Below, one piece after another: positions 16,921 through 25,452 of a DNA stretch of 64,000 nucleotides. A program made the translations under genes and the position numbers. A model generated the notes under the pieces. It did not search any database. It was not told where the DNA came from and was given only the letters and a program-made list of their open reading frames with translations. This DNA is from Chryseobacterium indologenes (GTDB lineage: Bacteria > Bacteroidota > Bacteroidia > Flavobacteriales > Weeksellaceae): the NCBI GenBank assembly GCA_002439165.1, contig DJTE01000015.1:119757-183756 (forward strand), in the 5' to 3' direction. Position 1 is the first letter of the stretch. Each line of letters opens with the position of its first letter.

Positions 16921-17262
16921 ATGAAAGAAATATTAACTGAACATCTAAGCACCTTTTTAGGACTTCTGGCCACAGGCCTGGCAGGATTTGTTTTCGGAAA
17001 AAAGAAAATGAACGCCGAAGTCGCTGGAATGGATGCCGACAATGAAGGAAAAGAAATAGAAAACGCCGACAAACTGGTCAAGCTCTACAAAGATGCACTT
17101 GACGATCTTGCCGGACGTTACGAAGTGAAATTTAAAGAATTCTCAAACCTGGCAGAAAGGAAAATCAAACTGCTGGAAGAAGAAATAAACATCCAGAAAC
17201 GCATCAACGATCACCTGAAAAATGAGAATGCCAAACTGAGATCAAAACTTAAAGAAAATTGA
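16921..17262 (+). CDS. Small membrane coiled-coil protein, last gene of tail cluster
   Basis: ATG 16921 gives 113 aa; a longer frame from 16864 overlaps the fibre gene and is less likely. One membrane segment (residues 10-27, LSTFLGLLATGLAGFVFG) is followed by KKKM and then a long charged coiled-coil (residues 45-113). The topology is that of a single-span protein with a large soluble helix. By analogy it could be a holin-like protein that lets the CHAP enzyme out, but it lacks a second span and holin families vary too much for a firm call. It is followed 42 bases later by the terminator that ends the cluster. Confidence 0.55.
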   Translation: MKEILTEHLSTFLGLLATGLAGFVFGKKKMNAEVAGMDADNEGKEIENADKLVKLYKDALDDLAGRYEVKFKEFSNLAERKIKLLEEEINIQKRINDHLKNENAKLRSKLKEN

Positions 17263-17304
17263 ATTATTAAAAATATCCTGTAATTTTTTAGTAATACTGC
17301 CATG

Positions 17305-17327
17305 AAACACCCGAAAGGGTGTTTTTG
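17305..17327 (+). terminator. Intrinsic terminator closing the tail cluster
   Basis: An 8-bp stem AAACACCC / GGGTGTTT with a GAAA tetraloop is followed by a short T run. It marks the right end of the contractile-tail operon. Confidence 0.85.
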
Positions 17328-17370
17328 GGTTATATGAAATAAGACAAACCCAACCTCTTTCTCTAAAAAC

Positions 17371-17687
17371 ACAGAGTTCCGAAGGAACGGTTTAACCTAG
17401 GACAGGAAAAATTCCTGTCCAATATGATACCGTATCCTTTTTACCTGAAAAAACAGACATCTCGAAAACCCTTTCCGGCACCTGGTATCGCTGTCCGTAT
17501 AAAACCACAGTCCCAAAGGGACGGCTTAACACAAGACAGGAAAAATTCCTGTCCAATATGATACCGTATCCTTTTTACCTGAAAAAAAGACATCTCGAAA
17601 ACCCTTTCCGGCACCTGGTATCGCTGTCCGTATAAAACCACAGTCCCGAAGGGACGGCTTAACACAAGACAGGAAAAATTCCTGTCC
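17371..17687. repeat. Tandem repeat array (about 2.3 copies of a 133-134 bp unit) with two hairpins per unit
   Basis: The unit begins near GTTCC-GAA-GGAAC (17376) or GTCCC-AAA/GAA-GGGAC (17510, 17643) and contains the palindrome GACAGGAA-AAA-TTCCTGTC at 17401, 17535 and 17668. Spacings are 134 and 133 bp. Copies 2 and 3 are nearly identical; copy 1 differs at its start. Each unit therefore encodes two small stem-loops. The array lies between the tail-cluster terminator and the msrAB terminator, with no gene. It resembles REP-type intergenic repeats more than an attachment site. Confidence 0.8.
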
Positions 17688-17781
17688 TTATAAATTTACA
17701 CCCCATCAGAAAAATTCTATCCATTTCAAATTAAACAGAACATACAACAAAAATCTGTATATTATCCAAAACTTTAAAAAT

Positions 17782-17810
17782 AAAAAAAGGATGAATCCTA
17801 AAATTCACCC
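17782..17810 (-). terminator. Intrinsic terminator of the msrAB operon
   Basis: Read on the minus strand, GGGTGAA and TTCATCC form a 7-bp stem (one G-T pair), followed by seven T residues. It lies just after the msrAB stop codon at 17834. Confidence 0.7.
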
Positions 17811-17833
17811 TTCCATTTTTCATTTATTTTCTA

Positions 17834-18943
17834 TTACTTTTTATCCAGCAAAGGCAGGTACTCCCCATACCCTTTTTTCTCCATCTCCGCCTTCGGAATA
17901 AACTTCAGCGAAGCACTGTTGATACAGTAACGGAGACCTCCTTTATCTGCAGGACCATCTGTGAAAACATGTCCCAAATGAGCATCTCCGGTTTTGCTTC
18001 TTACCTCTACCCTGCTCATTCCGTGGGAACGGTCTAACTTTTCATCAATCAGTTTTTTGGTGATTGGTTTCGAAAAACTTGGCCATCCGCATCCGGATTC
18101 AAACTTATCAGTGGAAATAAACAGAGGTTCTCCGGTAGTAATATCCACATAAATTCCTTCACGGGTTTCGTTCCAGTATTCATTCTGGAAAGGTCTTTCC
18201 GTTCCGTTTTCCTGAGTTACGTTATACTGTTCGGCGGTCAGTTTTTCTTTTAAAACTTTTTTATCCTGCTTCTGGTATTGGGCTTTCGGAAGCGGGTTGG
18301 CTTTTTTTGCCATTTCAAAAAGTCCCGGTTCAATATGGCAGTAGCCGCCTGGATTCTTATCCAGATAATCCTGGTGGTAATCCTCTGCTCTGTAAAAATT
18401 TTTCAGGGCAATTGTTTCCACAACAACAGGTTTACTGTAATTTTTAGCCAGTTTCTGAACCTCATCTTTTACAACAGCTTCATCAGCTTTATCTGTAAAA
18501 TAAATTCCTGTTCTGTACTGATTTCCTCTGTCATTCCCCTGTTGATCCTTACTTGTAGGATCAATAGTTTTAAAATACAGATCAATCAGCAGTTTAAGGT
18601 CTACCTGCTCAGGATCATATTTCACTTTTACGGTTTCGGCAAACCCTGTGGTATGGCTTACGACTTCCTCATAGGTAGGATTTTTGGTGTTTCCGTTGGC
18701 ATAGCCTACTTCCGTTCCCACCACTCCGCGGATCTGTTGAAAAAAGTGTTCGGTTCCCCAAAAACATCCTCCGGCAAAATAAATCTCTCTCACGTTTTTA
18801 TTATTCATAATTTCCTCATTTTCTCTTGTTACTACTTTAGGCTTTTTATCTTTCAAAAAGCCGGTTCCTGCAGCAAAAACTGCAACCCCCAGAATAATTC
18901 CGAGGACAATCAGTATATTTTTCATTTTTTTCTTTTTATCCAT
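17834..18943 (-). CDS. msrAB: Bifunctional peptide-methionine sulfoxide reductase MsrA-MsrB
   Basis: The 369-aa protein begins with a membrane anchor (residues 8-29). The MsrA domain (about 50-210) has the GGCFWG motif with catalytic Cys60, reducing S-methionine sulfoxide. The MsrB domain (about 230-355) has CGWPSF (Cys285) and RYCINSASL with catalytic Cys340, reducing the R form, plus HLGH at 322-325. The zinc CxxC pairs of many MsrB proteins are absent. The anchor implies repair of oxidised proteins in the periplasm. It is the last gene of a sigma / anti-sigma / DUF417 operon, with one base between it and the DUF417 stop. Confidence 0.9.
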   Translation of the reverse strand: MDKKKKMKNILIVLGIILGVAVFAAGTGFLKDKKPKVVTRENEEIMNNKNVREIYFAGGCFWGTEHFFQQIRGVVGTEVGYANGNTKNPTYEEVVSHTTGFAETVKVKYDPEQVDLKLLIDLYFKTIDPTSKDQQGNDRGNQYRTGIYFTDKADEAVVKDEVQKLAKNYSKPVVVETIALKNFYRAEDYHQDYLDKNPGGYCHIEPGLFEMAKKANPLPKAQYQKQDKKVLKEKLTAEQYNVTQENGTERPFQNEYWNETREGIYVDITTGEPLFISTDKFESGCGWPSFSKPITKKLIDEKLDRSHGMSRVEVRSKTGDAHLGHVFTDGPADKGGLRYCINSASLKFIPKAEMEKKGYGEYLPLLDKK

Positions 18944-18944
18944 T

Positions 18945-19391
18945 TTACTTGTTGTTGCTTATGATCATCAGGCCAAATCCTAAAAGAACCAGATCCTTCA
19001 GAATAAAAAAATCTGTAACAGGAACCCCATCCACTGTTTTCCATACTCCCGGTGTGGTAAACAGATAACTCAGTGTGATCAGAAAAGTCACGGTCATTCC
19101 TATTCCGGCATACTTACGTAGAAATGCAAATTTCACACTAAATATCAATAACAGAGCAATGATAATTTCTATTATTCCGATAGTATTTGACACTGTCTGA
19201 ATATTCATAATATCATATACGAAAAAGGTGAGAAAGTGGTTTTCAACCAGGGGCCTGATCGCGGCGGCTTCCGTAGGGGTAAATTTAAATATTCCAATCC
19301 AGAGCAATATAAGTGCTGCCCCAAAAAGAGAAACATAATACCCCGTCCGGTACGTTCCTGAATGACTGTTGAATTGTGATGTTCCGTTCAT
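18945..19391 (-). CDS. DUF417 (YkgB/RclC-like) inner-membrane protein
   Basis: A 148-aa protein with four membrane segments (about residues 19-37, 66-84, 90-110 and 128-145). The first and second loops hold the DUF417 pattern IGIFKFTPTEAAAIRPLVENH. E. coli RclC, a member of this family, belongs to a system that responds to reactive chlorine. Here it lies between an ECF sigma pair and MsrAB, which repairs methionine damaged by hypochlorite, so a role in reactive-chlorine resistance is a reasonable inference. Its biochemical activity is not known. Confidence 0.75.
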   Translation of the reverse strand: MNGTSQFNSHSGTYRTGYYVSLFGAALILLWIGIFKFTPTEAAAIRPLVENHFLTFFVYDIMNIQTVSNTIGIIEIIIALLLIFSVKFAFLRKYAGIGMTVTFLITLSYLFTTPGVWKTVDGVPVTDFFILKDLVLLGFGLMIISNNK

Positions 19392-19471
19392 GTTTTTAGG
19401 ATTTTGAATGATACTTTTATTATTTTCAAAAGTATAGTCGGAACAGATTCAGAATCCTGACACTTATTTTT

Positions 19472-19744
19472 CTAAAGATCTAAATTTTTAAGAATTTTCT
19501 CTTTAAAACACTGAATTTCAGAATCATTTATTTCAGACTTTTCCGTCTTAGCCAGTTTTCTTTTTAAAATATCGTCTAAAATTTTAAGTTTCGATTCATA
19601 GGCCCTGCACCACTTACAGATCTTCAGATGCACAGAAAGCTGCCAGTTCTCCTTCCGGGAAATGGTCCGCGCATTTCTTTTTTCCATCAGCATGGTAGCG
19701 ATACTGCATGGAAGGAACAAAATATGAATAAATTTTCTCAGCAT
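19472..19744 (-). CDS. Small zinc-binding anti-sigma factor (ZAS-like)
   Basis: At 90 aa the protein has the pattern LPCSIATMLMEKR followed by SVHLKICKWCRAYE, where His-x3-Cys-x2-Cys is the zinc-binding anti-sigma motif. There is no membrane segment besides a short hydrophobic patch at residues 5-18. Such soluble anti-sigmas release their sigma factor when the zinc cysteines are oxidised. It begins 13 bases after the sigma gene stop, the usual sigma / anti-sigma arrangement. Confidence 0.7.
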   Translation of the reverse strand: MLRKFIHILFLPCSIATMLMEKRNARTISRKENWQLSVHLKICKWCRAYESKLKILDDILKRKLAKTEKSEINDSEIQCFKEKILKNLDL

Positions 19745-19757
19745 GTTTCAGATATGG

Positions 19758-20312
19758 TTATAAGTTGGCAAACCAGTTCAGATCCAGACACTCTCTCAGC
19801 TGCATTCTGCTTCTTTGAAGGATCTTCCACAGATTAGTCGTAGAAATATGTAATTCCTGACTCACTTCAGGTGCTTTTTGTTCCTGAAGGTAATACATTT
19901 TCAACGGAATCTTCCATCTGGAGGGTAAACTGTCGATACAGTCCTCCAGTATTTTATTAAAATCTTTATCATCTAGAAGCTCAGATTCCCTGTCCGAGAC
20001 ATTCCAGTCATTCAATACCCCGTCATTTCTCCAAGAACCTGTTTCATCAAAAAAGTGATCCAGTCTGATCTGTGGTTCCGATTTATATTTTTTACGGTAA
20101 AAGTCAGCAGCTTTTCTGTTCAGAATAGCCGTAAGCCAGGTCAGTGGCTTGCTTTTCTCTTCAAAAGAATCATATGATGAAAATGCAGCCAGAAAAACAT
20201 CCTGAACAATATCCTCAGCTTCTTCCTTATCTGAAAGCAGATAAACCGCCCTTTTCAAAAGAAGTCCGGAATACATCTCCACCCAGTTTTTCAGTACTTC
20301 GTTTTTCGTCAT
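19758..20312 (-). CDS. ECF-type RNA polymerase sigma factor
   Basis: ATG 20312 is preferred because an A/G-rich stretch (AGAAAGAA) lies just upstream; the frame could extend to 20351. The 184-aa protein has sigma region 2 (EEAEDIVQDVFLAAFSSYDSFEEKSKPLTWLTAILNRKAADFYRKK) in short form and region 4 (LPSRWKIPLKMYYLQEQKAPEVSQELHISTTNLWKILQRSRMQLRECL). It lacks regions 1 and 3, as ECF factors do. It heads the operon with its anti-sigma, DUF417 and MsrAB genes, so it probably drives its own operon under oxidative stress. Confidence 0.85.
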   Translation of the reverse strand: MTKNEVLKNWVEMYSGLLLKRAVYLLSDKEEAEDIVQDVFLAAFSSYDSFEEKSKPLTWLTAILNRKAADFYRKKYKSEPQIRLDHFFDETGSWRNDGVLNDWNVSDRESELLDDKDFNKILEDCIDSLPSRWKIPLKMYYLQEQKAPEVSQELHISTTNLWKILQRSRMQLRECLDLNWFANL

Positions 20313-20716
20313 TATTCTTTCTTTCTGCGGCTTCCGGAGCTTCTTTATCAAATCCGGACCGTTCAGCAGAAAATTTTAAATTTATTTAAACGAATATAAT
20401 AAGTAAATTATAAAAACACAACATTTTTTCAATCAGCAGTGGCTTTTTATCGTACACCGAAAAAGAGGTACCGGACTGCTCACTTTTCAGCAGAACAGGC
20501 TTGATTGATTTTTAAAACCTATGCATTTTATAGCTGTAAAATTCATGTCCTTCCAATCATTTTTCACCAAAACATCTAACTCTTCCGCCACACTCCGCTT
20601 TATCCCGGATCCCGGATCAGCAGATTTTACAGACAATGATTTTTCGGCAGGACAAACGTACATCCGGTACTATTCAAAACATCATATAAAATTACATCCG
20701 AATCGCTTAAAAATCT

Positions 20717-20724
20717 TAAATTTG
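20717..20724 (+). promoter_or_regulatory. -7 box of the alaS promoter
   Basis: TAAATTTG matches the Bacteroidota -7 consensus TAnnTTTG and lies 41 bases before the alaS ATG. No good -33 TTG is visible. The rest of the 20352-20764 gap contains no convincing gene. Confidence 0.55.
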
Positions 20725-20764
20725 CATCTTATCATAAAATGGATTAAAAAGCAAAGCAATACAT

Positions 20765-23368
20765 ATGACATCACAAGAGATACGTCAAAAATTTTTAGAT
20801 TACTTTAAAAGTAAAGGCCACCTTATCGTTCCTTCAGCTCCAATTGTGCTGAAAGACGACCCTACCCTTATGTTTTCCAACTCAGGAATGACGCAGTTCA
20901 AAGATTTTTTCTTAGGCTATAAAACACCTACCGCCCCAAGAATTGCCGATACACAGAAATGTCTGAGAGTTTCAGGAAAACATAACGACTTGGATGATGT
21001 AGGTAGAGATACCTATCACCATACCATGTTCGAAATGTTGGGAAACTGGTCTTTTGGAGATTATTTTAAAAAAGATGCTATTGCTTTTGCCTGGGAATTG
21101 CTTACTGAAGTTTATGGAATTCCAAAGGAGAATTTATACGTAACCATTTTTGAAGGGGATGCTTCAGAAAATCTTGACAGAGACCAGGATGCCTATGACT
21201 TCTGGAAATCCCATATTTCTGAAGACAGAATCATCAACGGAAACAAAAAGGATAACTTCTGGGAAATGGGAGAAAGCGGACCATGCGGACCATGCTCAGA
21301 AATTCACGTAGACCTGAGAACTCCGGAAGAAAAAGCTAAAGTTTCAGGACTTGAGCTGGTGAATAACGACCATCCTCAGGTAGTGGAAGTATGGAATCTG
21401 GTTTTCATGGAATTCAACAGAAAAGCAGATAAATCGCTTGAAAAACTTCCGGCACAGCACGTAGATACAGGAATGGGCTTTGAGCGTCTGTGTATGGCTC
21501 TTCAGGGAAAATCGTCCAACTATGATACTGATGTATTCACTCCGCTTATTACCAAAGTGGAAGAACTGTCAGGAAAGAAATATACCGGAATTTTAGAAGA
21601 TGAAAAAGACATCGCGATCCGGGTGGTGGTAGACCACATCAGGGCAGTTGCTTTTGCTATTGCAGACGGACAGCTTCCTTCAAGCGGAGGAGCAGGATAC
21701 GTGATCAGAAGAATCTTAAGAAGAGCCGTTTCTTACTCCTATCGATTCTTAGATATAAAAGAACCTTTCCTGTATAAACTGGTGGCTGTTCTTCAGGAAC
21801 AGATGGGACCATTCTTCCCGGAAATAGACAAGCAGAGCAAACTGGTTACGGAGGTGATCAAAAGTGAAGAGGAATCTTTCCTGAATACCATTGAAAACGG
21901 ATTGGTAAGAGTTGAAAAACTGATCCAGCAAACCATTGCCAACAACCAGAAAGTATTGCCTACACCGGAAGTATTCGAACTGTATGATACCTATGGATTC
22001 CCTGATGATTTAACAAGAATTATTGCGGAAGAAAAAGGACTGACTATTGATGAAGAAGCATTTAATGCTAAAAGAAAAGAACAGCAGGACCGTTCCAGAG
22101 GAGGAGATACTAAAAAAGTCTACGACTGGGTAATACTGGAAGAAAAGCCTGAAGCATTTGTAGGATACGACCAGCTTGAAGCAGAAACCTATATTACAAG
22201 ATACAGAAAAATAGAAAATAAAGACGGAGAATTTTACCAGGTGGTATTAAGCAACTCCCCGTTCTATCCTGAAGGCGGAGGCCAGGTTGGAGATAAAGGA
22301 ATTCTGGAAAATGCAGCGGAAAGCTTCGAAGTACTGGAAACCAAAAAAGAAAACGGACTGATTATTTCACTCCTCAACGGTCTTCCGAAAGACGCAGGAG
22401 CAGTTTTCTACGCTAAAGTAAATATTGCTGACAGAAAGAATTCTCAGGCTAACCACTCTGCGACCCACCTTTTGCATGAAATACTGAGAGAGGTTTTAGG
22501 AACTCACGTGGAGCAGAAAGGATCTTATGTAGGTCCGGATTATCTGCGTTTCGACTTCTCCCACTTCAGTAAAATGACCGAAGAAGAGCTGGCACTGATC
22601 GAACAGAAAGTAAATCAGAAGATCAAAGACAGCATTGCTTTACAGGAATTCAGAAATATTCCTATTCAGGAGGCTCTGGATAAAGGGGCAATGGCTTTAT
22701 TCGGTGAAAAATACGGAGATAATGTAAGAATGATCCAGTTCGGAAGCTCAAAAGAACTTTGTGGAGGAACTCACGTAAAAAATACCAGTGAAATCGGTCA
22801 CTTTAAAATTACTTCCGAAGGTTCCGCAGCAGCGGGAATCAGAAGAATTGAAGCGATTTCCGGAGATGAGTCTGAGGCATACTTCAAAAGCTTGGAACAA
22901 CAGATGCTGGAAATTTCCCAGTTGCTGAAATCTAAAGATGTCGTAAGATCCATTGAAAAGCTGATTGAAGAAAACGCTTCCCTTAAAGCCGAAGCAGATG
23001 CTCTTAAAAAAGAAAAAGCAAAAGGCGAAATCGGAGAATGGAAAAACGCTTACGAGCAGAAAGGAAACAAGCAGCTTCTTGTAAAGAAAACTTCCCTTGA
23101 TGCAGCCTCTGTGAAAGACATTGTATTCCAGCTGAAAAGAGAGATCCCGACTTCAGTCACGATCATCCTTTCCGATGCAGACGGTAAACCGATGATCACC
23201 GTAGGAGTTTCTGACGACCTTGCAGCAGATTATCAGGCCGGAGCTATCGTTAAAGATCTTGCCAAAGAGATCCAGGGCGGCGGCGGCGGAAACCCGGGAT
23301 TCGCAACAGCAGGCGGTAAGAACCTTGACGGCCTGGAAAATGCTTACCAAAAAGCGTTAACCATTTAA
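20765..23368 (+). CDS. alaS: Alanyl-tRNA synthetase
   Basis: The 867-aa protein has the full AlaRS layout. The class II catalytic domain begins at MTSQEIRQKFLDYFKSKGH and includes RVSGKHNDLDDVGRDTYHHTMFEMLGNWSFGDYFK (described here by its key parts). The tRNA-recognition region follows. The editing domain holds HSATHLLHEILREVLG and CGGTHVKNTSEIGHFKI, with the zinc-binding His and Cys residues. The C-terminal C-Ala domain ends with GGGGGNPGFATAGG near residue 840. It charges tRNA-Ala and removes mischarged Ser or Gly. A strong terminator follows. Confidence 0.97.
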   Translation: MTSQEIRQKFLDYFKSKGHLIVPSAPIVLKDDPTLMFSNSGMTQFKDFFLGYKTPTAPRIADTQKCLRVSGKHNDLDDVGRDTYHHTMFEMLGNWSFGDYFKKDAIAFAWELLTEVYGIPKENLYVTIFEGDASENLDRDQDAYDFWKSHISEDRIINGNKKDNFWEMGESGPCGPCSEIHVDLRTPEEKAKVSGLELVNNDHPQVVEVWNLVFMEFNRKADKSLEKLPAQHVDTGMGFERLCMALQGKSSNYDTDVFTPLITKVEELSGKKYTGILEDEKDIAIRVVVDHIRAVAFAIADGQLPSSGGAGYVIRRILRRAVSYSYRFLDIKEPFLYKLVAVLQEQMGPFFPEIDKQSKLVTEVIKSEEESFLNTIENGLVRVEKLIQQTIANNQKVLPTPEVFELYDTYGFPDDLTRIIAEEKGLTIDEEAFNAKRKEQQDRSRGGDTKKVYDWVILEEKPEAFVGYDQLEAETYITRYRKIENKDGEFYQVVLSNSPFYPEGGGQVGDKGILENAAESFEVLETKKENGLIISLLNGLPKDAGAVFYAKVNIADRKNSQANHSATHLLHEILREVLGTHVEQKGSYVGPDYLRFDFSHFSKMTEEELALIEQKVNQKIKDSIALQEFRNIPIQEALDKGAMALFGEKYGDNVRMIQFGSSKELCGGTHVKNTSEIGHFKITSEGSAAAGIRRIEAISGDESEAYFKSLEQQMLEISQLLKSKDVVRSIEKLIEENASLKAEADALKKEKAKGEIGEWKNAYEQKGNKQLLVKKTSLDAASVKDIVFQLKREIPTSVTIILSDADGKPMITVGVSDDLAADYQAGAIVKDLAKEIQGGGGGNPGFATAGGKNLDGLENAYQKALTI

Positions 23369-23396
23369 GATCACAGATCTTACATCATACAACATT

Positions 23397-23428
23397 AAAA
23401 ACTTCTGAAAATTTTCAGAAGTTTTTTT
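23397..23428 (+). terminator. Intrinsic terminator after alaS
   Basis: A perfect 14-bp stem (AAAACTTCTGAAAA with TTTTCAGAAGTTTT), with a T tract to 23428. Confidence 0.9.
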
Positions 23429-23898
23429 ATTAAGAGCCTGTTTAAATTTCATTCTTAAACTCTTATACATACGATTATCGGATGTATTTTATTAATAAAA
23501 CTCAATAGATCATGTTCGAAATTACTTGTTGATTAAAAAGATGTCACGCAAAGTTGATGAATAATTACGCTTTATTTTAAGTGGGTAAAGTGATGCGAAT
23601 TCGTCTCTGATGAAGTGGTATGCTTATCCATACGCTTCGACGAATCAACAAAGTTGATTCTATTCTTTGCTCCCTAGAATCAACAATGTTAATCATAAAC
23701 TTTGCATGAGAAAACACCTCAACTGTACATTATCTTTTTAATCAAAAAGTTTAAACAGTCTTATTTATAACTGTTCTAATTATTGACTTTACCTTAACAA
23801 AACATCAGGTAAACTTAAACTAATGGTTTTCTCTTCTTAAAATACAATTCACAATAGACCTCTAGTTTTGCTTCAGATCGAAATTCAAAAAAGTAATT
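23429..23898. other. Gene-free region before the PhoX-like gene
   Basis: No coding frame with protein-like composition is seen. It contains a perfect palindrome GAATCAAC-AAA-GTTGATTC at 23642-23660, with a partly similar AGAATCAACAATGTTAATC stretch at about 23679. A -7-like box TAGTTTTG at about 23863-23870 lies 29 bases before the PhoX-like gene and is its likely promoter. Confidence 0.5.
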
Positions 23899-25386
23899 AT
23901 GAAAATGAACAGAACTCTTTGGGCTTTATTGCTTGCAGCTTCCGTATTTCAGGGATGTAACGATGATAATGAAGGTAACCCGGAAGAAGTAAACGGACCT
24001 ATAAATCCCAACATTAAAATTGAAAACTTCTCCAAAGAACCCGCTTTCGTTTACGGAATGCCCGGCTTTGAAAACCTGAACATCACCACCCTGATTTCAA
24101 GTTCCGATGTTCTTCCCGGATCTCCCGGCTTTGTTTTTGCAGGCCAGCCGGACGGAATGGGAATTATGAAAGATCCCAATTCCGAAGGTTATCTGATGAT
24201 CACCAACCACGAAATTACACAATCTGTATCAAGAGTTTACCTCGATAAAGCATTCAGACCCTTCAAGGGAGAATATATCCTGAACGGAATCGGCGGGATG
24301 ACGAGATTATGTTCTGCCACGCTGGCAACTCCGGAAACTCATGGTTTCAGTGCCTTCCTTACTGCCGGAGAATCCGGTGAAGAAAGTATGGTTCATGCGC
24401 TTAATCCATTGGCTCCTGCTTCCCAGGCTTCCGATCAGAGCAGGGTAAAACCGGCTTTGGGAAAGGCTTCTATGGAAAATGCAGTTCCCCTTCCTAAAGA
24501 TATTTCAGGAGGTAAAACCTATATCATGATTGGTGAAGATCAGTCTTACTCTTCATCACACCAGTCTGCCGGACAGCTGATCATGTATGTTTCCAATACT
24601 CCGGGTGATCTGGATAACGGAAAACTATATGCTTTAAAAAGAACCAACAACAACTATACGGAAACCGATATGGTAAAAGGAAGCTCTTACGATGTGGAAT
24701 TCGTGGAAATCCCTAATGCCAAAAACCTTACAGGTGCACAGATCAACCAAAAGAATATAGACAATAATGCCATCCGTTTTTCAAGAGTGGAAGATGTAGA
24801 TTACCGAAAAGGTGCCGGAAAAGGACGAGAAATCTACTTTACCGCTACCGGGGAGTCTTCAGACGGGGTTAATCCAAAACCGGGACTAACGATGTGGGGA
24901 AGAGTGTATAAATTAGTTCTGAATGAAAGCAATATGCTGGCAGGAAAACTGGAAGTGGTGGCAGAAGGAGATTCCAACCCGGGGAATAACCTGATCAATC
25001 CGGATAACCTTTGTGTAACGGAAAACTATGTTTACATCCAGGAAGACGGTGATTCCTATTATACAGCCGCCGCTCACGATTCTTACATCTGGCAGCTGAA
25101 TATCGCTACCAAACAATACAAACCGTGGCTGAATATGAAGCACAACAGAACAGACTCAGCGTGGCAGACGGCCTACAACCAGTCCGGGAACCTGCAGAAA
25201 TTCGGTTCATGGGAATTTGGTGCGATGGTAGATATCTCAGACATTATCGGGCTTCCGAATACCTTCGCAGTCAATATCCACTCCCACACATGGCAGAAAG
25301 ATCAGTTCAAAAATGCCGACGGAGCAGGAGTGAATACCAACAAAGAAGGCGGGCAGATCGTCATCATCAGAAACGTAGAGAAATAA
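23899..25386 (+). CDS. PhoX-like (DUF839) secreted lipoprotein
   Basis: The 495-aa product has a lipoprotein signal ending in GCND (Cys20), so it is anchored in an outer membrane. The body resembles the PhoX/DUF839 beta-propeller family: YLMITNHEI, TRLCSATLATPE, MIGEDQSYSSSHQ, and near the C-terminus INPDNLCVTENYVYIQEDGDS. PhoX enzymes are calcium/iron alkaline phosphatases; Glu and Asp residues in LMITNHE and QEDGD fit metal sites, but activity is not proven. The next gene encodes a di-haem peroxidase, and the pair probably works together. Confidence 0.75.
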   Translation: MKMNRTLWALLLAASVFQGCNDDNEGNPEEVNGPINPNIKIENFSKEPAFVYGMPGFENLNITTLISSSDVLPGSPGFVFAGQPDGMGIMKDPNSEGYLMITNHEITQSVSRVYLDKAFRPFKGEYILNGIGGMTRLCSATLATPETHGFSAFLTAGESGEESMVHALNPLAPASQASDQSRVKPALGKASMENAVPLPKDISGGKTYIMIGEDQSYSSSHQSAGQLIMYVSNTPGDLDNGKLYALKRTNNNYTETDMVKGSSYDVEFVEIPNAKNLTGAQINQKNIDNNAIRFSRVEDVDYRKGAGKGREIYFTATGESSDGVNPKPGLTMWGRVYKLVLNESNMLAGKLEVVAEGDSNPGNNLINPDNLCVTENYVYIQEDGDSYYTAAAHDSYIWQLNIATKQYKPWLNMKHNRTDSAWQTAYNQSGNLQKFGSWEFGAMVDISDIIGLPNTFAVNIHSHTWQKDQFKNADGAGVNTNKEGGQIVIIRNVEK

Positions 25387-25452
25387 TTTTAACCTATTCA
25401 ATAAAAATCGAAGTATCAGCGGAACACCTTCCGTTGGTACTTTTTCATACCT

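Noticed and set aside
1..17330. Complete myophage prophage
   Set aside because: No capsid, portal, terminase, integrase or replication gene is seen in the window. The left side is missing, so this is a judgement, not proof.
17441..17665. 74-aa frame on the minus strand inside the tandem repeat
   Set aside because: It is a by-product of the 134-bp repeat, repeating its own sequence inside the frame, with no protein-like properties.
17371..17687. Possible CRISPR array
   Set aside because: Units are about 134 bp and continuous; there are no short repeats separated by unique spacers and no cas genes nearby.
18278..18964. 228-aa plus-strand frame opposite msrAB
   Set aside because: It is a shadow of msrAB, whose minus-strand frame has both catalytic domains.
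20521..20808. 95-aa plus-strand frame before alaS
   Set aside because: It overlaps the alaS start in another frame, has a mixed composition and contains the alaS -7 box, so it is more likely non-coding.
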